Origin: Pirellula staleyi DSM 6068
GTDB lineage: Bacteria > Planctomycetota > Planctomycetia > Pirellulales > Pirellulaceae
Assembly (NCBI GenBank): GCA_945875845.1
Contig: CAMCMB010000015.1
Span: 1 to 64,000 of the forward strand
DNA: 64,000 nucleotides
Reading direction: 5' to 3'
The notes under the pieces are model-generated. The model had not been told where the DNA came from. It worked only from the letters and a program-made list of their open reading frames with translations, and did not search any database. Shown here one piece after another: positions 43,801 through 50,426 of this stretch. The position numbers were made by a program, and so were the translations under genes. Each line of letters begins with the position of its first letter. Position 1 is the stretch's first letter.

Positions 43801-45148
43801 ACGTTGCTTCCTCATGAATCTCGATCGACGCGATGATCGTTTGCGCGAATGGATGCAGCAACTACCGCAGCCATGGCCATTCCCAGACGTCGAGCGATTC
43901 GCAGCTATCGATGGTCGCAAGCTTTCGACGCCCGAGCAGTGGCGCGCCGGCAATGGTGCCTGGGGCTGCTACCGTTCGCACTTGCTGATTCTTGAAAAAT
44001 GTCTGCTCGAAGGCATCGATTCGTATGTGGTCTTCGAAGATGACGCAGGGTTCGTTCCCGACTTCGTGGAGCATCTCGAGGCGTACGTTCGTGAGTTGCC
44101 CGAAGACTGGGGATTGGCTTACCTCGGAGGTCAGCACCTGTACGCTGCCAAACATCCGCCCAAGAAGATCAGCGACCACGTTTACCGACCTTACAACGTC
44201 AATCGCACACATGCCTTCATGGTGCGTGGTCGTGCAACGATGAAGACTCTCTATCGCCACCTCAACTGGAATGACTGGCACCTAAAGCACCACATCGATC
44301 ATCACCTGGGGCGATTGACTCAGCGGCGATACGAAGCCCTTGTCCAAGGCAAGAATGTCGAGAAAGAGTCTATTCCGGTTTACACCCCCGATCGCTGGCT
44401 CGTCGGCCAACTGCCGACCAAGTCCAACATCTGCGGTCGCAAGTGGACCCAAACCAGGTTCTTCAACGATGCCAAGAATGCCGACCACAGCGACGCTCCG
44501 TTCTTTGCCGTCCTCGGGCCCCATCGCAGTGGCACCAGCTGCGTCGCAATGGTCATGCATCATTTGGGCGTTCACATGGGCAACGAACTCGGAGGTTACG
44601 AGGCAACTGGGGGAGGCGAAGCGATCGGGCTTGCGAACCTCTGTGAAAAGGCGATGCGATTCCCAGCGATCGATCCCAAGATCCCTGACGGTCAACTCGC
44701 CAAGCAACTCAAGGCTTGGATCGTAACTCGCAAAGCAGAAGCCATCCGCGATCGAACTGTCGCTGGCGGCAAGTATCCGCATCTCTGCCGATTCGCAAAC
44801 CACCTCTATGAAGCCCTCGGTAACTCGCTGCGCATCATCGCAGTCGATCGCCCAATCGAAGCCTCGATTCGCTCCCTTCAAGACCGAAGTAGCCGACATC
44901 CAGGCCAATGGTTCGCAGCCGGCGATGACGCCTGCGACAAACTCCAGCGTTCGCTTCTGGAACATCGCGAGACGTTCATTCAAGAACATCCCGAAGTCCC
45001 CGTCCATCGGATCAACTTCGCCAAGCTAACGGAAGATCCTGAAACGGTGATCAATGAACTGATCGCATTCCTCGGTATTGAGCCCACTTCCGAAGAGATC
45101 GATTCGGCAATCGCACACGTGAACCCCGAGTTAAGGAAGTTCGGATGA
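43769..45148 (+). CDS. GT25 glycosyltransferase fused to a sulfotransferase
   Basis: About 459 residues. N-terminal half (about 1-190) is a GT25-type (LPS biosynthesis) glycosyltransferase: CFLMNLDRRDDRL, GAWGCYRSHLLILE, the acidic VVFEDDAGF (near residue 89) and RTHAFMVRGRATMKTL. The C-terminal half (about 245-455) is a sulfotransferase-like P-loop domain: 5'-phosphosulfate loop GPHRSGTSCVAM (near residue 250), the 3'-phosphate-type RIIAVDRPIEASIRSLQDR, and the ending EDPETVINELIAFLGIEPT. The expected product is transfer of a sugar and then of a sulfate from PAPS. Start at 43769 or 43778 is more natural than the upstream 43670. Fusion of these two activities is rare and immediately follows the serine-rich gene. 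Confidence 0.8.
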   Translation: MISMPTKKIVERCFLMNLDRRDDRLREWMQQLPQPWPFPDVERFAAIDGRKLSTPEQWRAGNGAWGCYRSHLLILEKCLLEGIDSYVVFEDDAGFVPDFVEHLEAYVRELPEDWGLAYLGGQHLYAAKHPPKKISDHVYRPYNVNRTHAFMVRGRATMKTLYRHLNWNDWHLKHHIDHHLGRLTQRRYEALVQGKNVEKESIPVYTPDRWLVGQLPTKSNICGRKWTQTRFFNDAKNADHSDAPFFAVLGPHRSGTSCVAMVMHHLGVHMGNELGGYEATGGGEAIGLANLCEKAMRFPAIDPKIPDGQLAKQLKAWIVTRKAEAIRDRTVAGGKYPHLCRFANHLYEALGNSLRIIAVDRPIEASIRSLQDRSSRHPGQWFAAGDDACDKLQRSLLEHRETFIQEHPEVPVHRINFAKLTEDPETVINELIAFLGIEPTSEEIDSAIAHVNPELRKFG

Positions 45149-45591
45149 CACCCGTAGAAGACATCCTCGCCAAGTTTCGCCACCGCTACATCATCATCGG
45201 CTCCGGCGCACTTCGGTTGCATGGGATCGATTGGGAAGAAGGCGATCTCGACATCTGGCTCGACCCCAATCTCTCCGATGACGAGTGGCAAGCGGCTGTC
45301 GATGTGGCGGCTGGATCGCTTCGAAAACCGTGGAAGCGAGGCGAGCCTGACGGAGCCGGTGGTCTGCGTGCATCAACTCGAATCGCCTGTTCGCCACCGC
45401 TGGACGTGATGCGGGAAGTCATGGGCTGCACTACAGAGGACTTTGAGAAGGCCTTCGATAACTCGCTCATTTCGTTCTACGGCAACGTCGCACCACTAAA
45501 CTCGATCATGCACATCAAACGCAGCGCGAAGCGTCTCAAGGACTATCGCCATGCCATCAAACTTGCTCGCAAACTCCTTAACGCGTGGTGA
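45145..45591 (+). CDS. Minimal nucleotidyltransferase-like protein
   Basis: 148 residues; start overlaps upstream stop (ATGA). YIIIGSGALRLHGIDWEEGDLDIWLDP near the start has the GS...DxDxW pattern of the small nucleotidyltransferase fold (MNT/AbiEii-like), with the two acidic residues. The rest is helical. Likely transfers a nucleotidyl group or is an inactive relative. In this cassette, tailoring of sugar precursors or of the fibre is possible, but not shown by the sequence. Confidence 0.6.
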   Translation: MTPVEDILAKFRHRYIIIGSGALRLHGIDWEEGDLDIWLDPNLSDDEWQAAVDVAAGSLRKPWKRGEPDGAGGLRASTRIACSPPLDVMREVMGCTTEDFEKAFDNSLISFYGNVAPLNSIMHIKRSAKRLKDYRHAIKLARKLLNAW

Positions 45592-45594
45592 AAC

Positions 45595-46350
45595 ATGGAA
45601 GCAACTGTACCCATTCAAGACATTACCTTTTGCATCAAGACCATTCATCGGCCTTGGGCCTGCCATCGACTCGTCCAGTCGCTTCGAAAGGAGTTCGGCG
45701 AACCCAAGATCGTTGTCGTTGACGATGGTCTGCCCGAACATTGGTTCTCGCGAAAGTATCCCGAGACCGCCAAGCTCTGCAAAGTGATCGACCTCGAGCA
45801 GCATGATGTGGGTGTTGGGATCGGGCGCAACACTGCGATCGATGCGGCCGACACCGAATTCATCTTTCTGCTCGACGATGACCAGATCGTAACGCCAGAT
45901 CTGCATCTTGACCGAGTCTACCAGCGGTTCATGGAGTACGAGCTCGACATTCTTGCTGTCCGTCAGGGCGCGGGTGGCCGTCCAATGCTTTTCAGCCCAC
46001 TGATGAATGGAAGCCGCATCTGGATGCATCGAGGCGAACGCAAACGCATCGGCGAAACCTGTTGGTGCGACATGGTCAGCAACGCATTCCTGGCGCGGCG
46101 TGACACGATCGCCCGCGTTCGCTGGGATGACGAGATCAAAACGTACGAGCACTGGGAGTTCTTCTATCGAGCGTCCCAGATCGAACATCTGCAAATCGCC
46201 GTGGCGCTCGATTGCTCGGTAGTCCACGACCATGTGGCAGCCAAGCCTTACGGCGCTCTGCGAGCCCGACCCAAGTTCCGCCGATTGGGGCTCCGTAAAC
46301 ACGGCTTTGATTCACTGCGTTATCCAGGTGGAGGCATTGTCCATGCGTGA
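45595..46350 (+). CDS. Glycosyltransferase family 2-like (copy 1)
   Basis: 251 residues. FCIKTIHRPWACHRLVQSL at the start, then KIVVVDDGLPE (nucleotide-sugar-binding DDG), IGRNTAIDAADTEFIFLLDDDQIVTPD (DDD metal site) and GGRPMLFSPLM/EHWEFFYRA segments of an inverting GT-A fold. It is a paralogue of the next gene (FCIKTIHRP is shared). The protein lacks a signal or TM, so it acts in the cytoplasm. Confidence 0.8.
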   Translation: MEATVPIQDITFCIKTIHRPWACHRLVQSLRKEFGEPKIVVVDDGLPEHWFSRKYPETAKLCKVIDLEQHDVGVGIGRNTAIDAADTEFIFLLDDDQIVTPDLHLDRVYQRFMEYELDILAVRQGAGGRPMLFSPLMNGSRIWMHRGERKRIGETCWCDMVSNAFLARRDTIARVRWDDEIKTYEHWEFFYRASQIEHLQIAVALDCSVVHDHVAAKPYGALRARPKFRRLGLRKHGFDSLRYPGGGIVHA

Positions 46351-47071
46351 TCGCGTCACATTCTGCATCAAGACCATCCATCGCCCTCACTGCTGCGCGA
46401 CTCTGGTGCGTAGCATTCACGAACATTGTGGTGATGAGCGTCCGCTGATCTACGTCCTCGACGACGGCAAGCCTGAACTGCGATTTTCGCAAGTCTGTTC
46501 CGACGAAGCCGCGTTGGTCGATCGACTCATTGAGACTGAATATGACATCGGATTGTCGGCTGGTCGCAATCGTCTCGTTGAAGCTGCGCAAACTCGGATG
46601 GTGATCTTCTCCGATGACGATCACGTCGTTGGTCCGCAGACGCGACTGAATGATCTCGTGCGCAAGTTCGAATCGAGTCGCCTCGATCTATTAGCAACGC
46701 TCAGCAAGCAGCCCCATCGCCCTCATCCAGACGGAACGCCCAGGCTGCTAAGTTCGTCAGGTGGCGTACTTCACATTCCACGCGGTGAGTATCGGCGCAT
46801 TGGCGACATTGCCGAGTGCGCATTCGTTTGCAATTGCTTTGTTGCCCATCGCGACATCCTGCAAGCGATCCGCTGGGATGAAGATCTGAAGGTCGACGAG
46901 CACTGGGACTTCTTCTGGCGAGCCAAGGTTGCTGGCGTCAAGGTCAGCGTGGCCATGGATCATGTCTTCCCGCACATCCACGTCGATCCGCCGGCCTACA
47001 AGCGACATCGACCCGTCTTCCTAAAACAGGCCTTGCGTAAGCACAACCTACGCAAGGTTCTCTGGCGCTGA
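46343..47071 (+). CDS. Glycosyltransferase family 2-like (copy 2)
   Basis: 242 residues; the chosen start overlaps the upstream stop by 8 bases. Begins MRDRVTFCIKTIHRPHCC; LIYVLDDGKPELRF, AGRNRLVEAAQTRMVIFSDDDHVVGP and DEHWDFFWRAKVAGV match the previous gene, so this is a tandem duplicate. Probably adds a second sugar or uses a different donor. The end is basic (KHNLRKVLWR). Confidence 0.8.
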   Translation: MRDRVTFCIKTIHRPHCCATLVRSIHEHCGDERPLIYVLDDGKPELRFSQVCSDEAALVDRLIETEYDIGLSAGRNRLVEAAQTRMVIFSDDDHVVGPQTRLNDLVRKFESSRLDLLATLSKQPHRPHPDGTPRLLSSSGGVLHIPRGEYRRIGDIAECAFVCNCFVAHRDILQAIRWDEDLKVDEHWDFFWRAKVAGVKVSVAMDHVFPHIHVDPPAYKRHRPVFLKQALRKHNLRKVLWR

Positions 47072-47113
47072 TTTCTGTTTCTTTCGTTTCCCCAACTTCT
47101 TGAAGGAGTGTTT

Positions 47114-47527
47114 ATGACCACCACGAACCATGGACCATTTGGTCCCAACGGAGAGCGGCCACCGGGTTGGCCCCCACCGCCGTTTGATCCGCCAGGCGAG
47201 CCAAGTCCCTACGTTCCACCGCTCGATCCGCCTGGTTCCAGTTCGGAGCCGCGACCCGATTGGTGGCCCGAGGACTGGGTATGGCCTCCGGTGCCCGAGC
47301 CGCCGATCGAAGTGTTGGTACCGCCACCCCTGCCAAACATCATCTGGCCGCGGCTACCTCCGCATCATCCATACCATCTGCCACCTGGCTACCACTGGCC
47401 AGACAACTTGCCACCTGGGCATCCAGGCCACGATGTGAAACCACCGAAGCCGCCAGGCGGAAGCGGCGACGCAGGCAGTGAAGGCTCAGGTGATGAAGCT
47501 GGTTCGAGTGATTCGGAAGGATGTTGA
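47114..47527 (+). CDS. Pro-rich protein ending in Cys, next to a radical SAM gene
   Basis: 137 residues; AAGGAG precedes the ATG. Very rich in Pro and Trp (PPGWPPPPFDPPG; WPEDWVWPPVPEPP; HHPYHLPPGYHWP), then a Gly/Ser/Glu/Asp tail and a single C-terminal Cys (SSDSEGC). No signal peptide. The stop overlaps the radical SAM start, so it is translationally coupled. It looks like a structural or modified peptide substrate. The terminal Cys could be an anchoring or modification site. Confidence 0.65.
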   Translation: MTTTNHGPFGPNGERPPGWPPPPFDPPGEPSPYVPPLDPPGSSSEPRPDWWPEDWVWPPVPEPPIEVLVPPPLPNIIWPRLPPHHPYHLPPGYHWPDNLPPGHPGHDVKPPKPPGGSGDAGSEGSGDEAGSSDSEGC

Positions 47528-48333
47528 TGATCGAGTTACCCAACCTCGAGTTCCATGCAGCACATGCGTGCAATCTTTATTGTGCGCAGTGCTCGCATTA
47601 TTCCAACTTCCACGCCGGCGGAATCGTAAGCCTCGATGAAGCTCGCGCGAACTTCGAAGCGTGGCAGGGCCGGCTTGCGCCCAAGCGTATAGCCATTCTC
47701 GGTGGCGAACCAACACTCAACCCAGAGTTGATTTCAATCATCGAGCTTGCGAGACAGTCGTTCCCAAACGCCGAAGGACTGTTCGTCACAAACGGATTCT
47801 TCCTGGATCGTCATCCCGACCTGCCCCGCGTTCTGATCGACAACCGCTTCCGTATGGACGTCTCCCAACATGGACGTGCGCCGGAGTACATGAAGCGATT
47901 TCGCGTCGTCTGCCAGAAGATCCGCGAGTGGCGAGCCAGCTATCCTGATCTGCAAATCAACATCCGCAAATCCCATCGTGGCTGGCGTCAGCAGTACCGC
48001 ATGGTGGATGGCAAGCCGATGCCGTTCGGCAGCGACCCGAGAGCCGCCTGGAAAATCTGCCTCCAGCGCACCTGCACCCAGCTCTATAAATCCTGCTTAT
48101 GGAAGTGTCCCGCACTCGCGTACCACGCCATCATGTCCCGCAAGCTTAAGCTCGACGAAGAGCCCGCTTGGCGACTTTTCCGAGATTATCGCGGTTGCCC
48201 ACCAACTGCGTCGAATGACGAAGTCAAAGCATTCATCTCCACGGAAGAGATCCCACAATGTAGCCTTTGTCCGGCCAAGAAAATTCGATTCCACCATACA
48301 GATCCGGCCCTTAAACACGAAACGGAGTGCTGA
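47521..48333 (+). CDS. Radical SAM enzyme
   Basis: 270 residues. The [4Fe-4S] motif CNLYCAQC (CxxxCxxC, about 17-24), GGEPTLNPEL (SAM-binding), a helical middle and C-terminal cysteines including the CSLCPAKK region, which may ligate an auxiliary cluster. Such enzymes modify peptides or cofactors by radical chemistry. Coupled to the Pro-rich, Cys-ending gene just upstream, so that protein is the first substrate to test; the serine-rich fibre is another. Last gene of the element by this reading. Confidence 0.85.
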   Translation: MLMIELPNLEFHAAHACNLYCAQCSHYSNFHAGGIVSLDEARANFEAWQGRLAPKRIAILGGEPTLNPELISIIELARQSFPNAEGLFVTNGFFLDRHPDLPRVLIDNRFRMDVSQHGRAPEYMKRFRVVCQKIREWRASYPDLQINIRKSHRGWRQQYRMVDGKPMPFGSDPRAAWKICLQRTCTQLYKSCLWKCPALAYHAIMSRKLKLDEEPAWRLFRDYRGCPPTASNDEVKAFISTEEIPQCSLCPAKKIRFHHTDPALKHETEC

Positions 48334-48381
48334 TCCGAGCCTAAAACGGATCTCACATACCAAAGACAAAAGGAAAGCATT

Positions 48382-50397
48382 TCAGCGAGTTGCTGCGCCT
48401 TGAAGTAAAACATCTACATCAAAAAGATGCATCAAGCGTGATTGCGTCTCCTCGTCGACCCAACCAAGAATTGCACTCCTTTCGGAGAGCGACTTCAGGT
48501 CCCCTATTTCATCCTGAACTCGTTCTCGCGCAGTCTTAACAGCAATGAGTGCATCCCCTTTGACTGTCCTAAGTATTTTAAATACATATTGGTAATTCCC
48601 CGTATCATTAATTAGGTTCGTATCCACTATGAGCTGAATAAGCAAGCCGATGCTCATTGCCGAACTCGGATCGTTCTTCACAGAATTCAGAAGTAAATTG
48701 GCGACATCCACGGCATTCGCGTTCGGGTTGTTGATTATTGCTAGCCGTGCAAGCCTATCGTAGGGTGTAGACACGACGTTTGGCGCTTCTGCAATACTCT
48801 TTTCAAACGACTGTATACAAGTCGCTTTGATCGACTCCAGCGATAGAATTTCATCGCTGAGAGGAATCGCGCTAAGCTGAGGATGCTCACCGATCGAGAT
48901 TCGGACATTTACCAGGAAGTATGCCATCTCCCCAAGAAGTTGTTGACTAATTAAAGTTCCACCTGACCGGTTTACAAAGCTTGTAGCTTTGCGAAGCTGA
49001 GCGTCAATTGATTGAACTGCCAGCGCTAATTCAGATGGATCAGATAGCGACTTTCCTCCTTCAAGGATCTCGATGAGCAATTGCCGCTCCGGGCCACTCG
49101 AAAAAGATTCATAAATTTCCTTGACCTTTTGCTCGTCGCTCGATGCGTTAAGCCGCTTTTCCGTATCAAGATCGGCTTGATTTTCTTCTTTTATGGAAGG
49201 AGGTGACGCGGCTTCTGCAGTCGTCAACAAATCTCCACATGCCCGAGAAACCAATGCCACCGCTTGGTCTCGGGTTTTCTTAATTAAAGTGAGCCTCGCA
49301 GCAGCCTGCTCACGACTACCGTATGCTTTAGGAATTTCTTCACCACTAACAATCAGCTGTTCCATTTGGGCAAGCGGCTTTTCATAAGTTTGCATTTGCT
49401 CCAACGCAACTTCAGCAACCATTTTCTTTCCATCAGCATCAAGCAAACGGAATGCGGCTTCGATCTGCGGCGGAAGTGAAGTATCACCAAACGTTTCGGG
49501 GAAGAAAAGGCATTGCGTCAGAATTTTTACAAACGGTTTTTCCGCAGGATTTCTTCTCAAAGCTTCGCACCAATCTGGAACGCAAACGCTCGGTTCTTTC
49601 TGGCTTATGGCTTCCCGAATCTTTGCACGAATCGCGAAAACATCGTGATAGTCTGGATTAAGCTCGATTGCTTTGTTTAGATCCGAAAGCGCTTTTTCAA
49701 GTTCAACTTTTTGTTCCGGCGTAATCGGCGAATCAGTATTAATACCAGCTATTGCTTGCTTCATATGGTGTAATTGAAGCGTAATTCTTCCGTGCTCTAG
49801 GTGGGCCAGGAATGAGTTCGGCTGTAATTGCTTTGCCTTTGAAAATGACTCTCGAGCTTGATCCACTCTGGTGGTAAGGCCTTCCGCAGTCCCTTGGGAG
49901 GCGGTCGTAAACTCCATCTGTCCCTTCAGCATCCACGCTGAGGCCATGTTAGCGTCTTGCAAGATCACTTCTGCAAGAAGCTTCTTTGCCTCGGCAGCCT
50001 TTGTGCCCTCTCGAATCCAGATGCCCGCTTGAACTACCTTTGCCAACAGGCAATTTGGGTCAATTGACAACGCAGTGTCGACCTTTTCCTGCAATACTTC
50101 GAACTGCTCAAGGCACAAACTCGTGTATGCGCTGTTGGAGAGGAAGCGGACATCGCTGGGGCTATTGATTGCAAGTGTGTCAAAAATTCTCTTCGCTTCG
50201 ACTAACTGATGCGAACAGAGTAAATCTACTGCGTGATTATACATCTCCTCGGAACCGCCCGTTGACACATCCTCAGTAGGAGTTGCGACACCAAGCTTCG
50301 CATTCTCCGACCCTGTCATGTCGGCTTTGTGTTGGCATCCCAATGTGGCTATACAGATGCATACGATAACTGAAACAGAGCGTAGGATTCCAGACAT
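48382..50397 (-). CDS. TPR lipoprotein
   Basis: 671 residues. N-terminal lipoprotein signal with lipobox TLGC (Cys21). TPR-like helical repeats across most of the chain (for example SNSAYTSLCLEQFEVLQEKVDTALSIDPNCLLAKV; SKAKQLQPNSFLAHLEHGRITLQLHHMKQA; LNKAIELNPDYHDVFAIRAKI). It is anchored to the outside of a membrane and probably acts as a scaffold. Last gene of the leftward operon behind the ECF sigma factor and WD40-LRR gene, 29 bp after the latter. Confidence 0.8.
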   Translation of the reverse strand: MSGILRSVSVIVCICIATLGCQHKADMTGSENAKLGVATPTEDVSTGGSEEMYNHAVDLLCSHQLVEAKRIFDTLAINSPSDVRFLSNSAYTSLCLEQFEVLQEKVDTALSIDPNCLLAKVVQAGIWIREGTKAAEAKKLLAEVILQDANMASAWMLKGQMEFTTASQGTAEGLTTRVDQARESFSKAKQLQPNSFLAHLEHGRITLQLHHMKQAIAGINTDSPITPEQKVELEKALSDLNKAIELNPDYHDVFAIRAKIREAISQKEPSVCVPDWCEALRRNPAEKPFVKILTQCLFFPETFGDTSLPPQIEAAFRLLDADGKKMVAEVALEQMQTYEKPLAQMEQLIVSGEEIPKAYGSREQAAARLTLIKKTRDQAVALVSRACGDLLTTAEAASPPSIKEENQADLDTEKRLNASSDEQKVKEIYESFSSGPERQLLIEILEGGKSLSDPSELALAVQSIDAQLRKATSFVNRSGGTLISQQLLGEMAYFLVNVRISIGEHPQLSAIPLSDEILSLESIKATCIQSFEKSIAEAPNVVSTPYDRLARLAIINNPNANAVDVANLLLNSVKNDPSSAMSIGLLIQLIVDTNLINDTGNYQYVFKILRTVKGDALIAVKTARERVQDEIGDLKSLSERSAILGWVDEETQSRLMHLFDVDVLLQGAATR

Positions 50398-50426
50398 AAT
50401 AATGGTTACCTTATGAATCTATCTTG

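Larger units (their letters stand above)
26328..48333. mobile_element. Phage-tail-like integrated element with surface-modification cassette
   Basis: Left end: minus-strand integration cassette (HTH protein, large serine recombinase, DUF2924). Then a nearly gapless plus-strand run of capsid-like, head-tail, tail tube, tape measure and distal tail genes, ending in glycosyltransferase, sulfotransferase and radical SAM genes. No terminase, portal, prohead protease, replication or lysis genes are visible. Boundaries are set by the outermost genes of the cassette; attachment sites were not found. It may be a defective prophage, a GTA-like unit or a domesticated tail-like particle. Confidence 0.6.
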
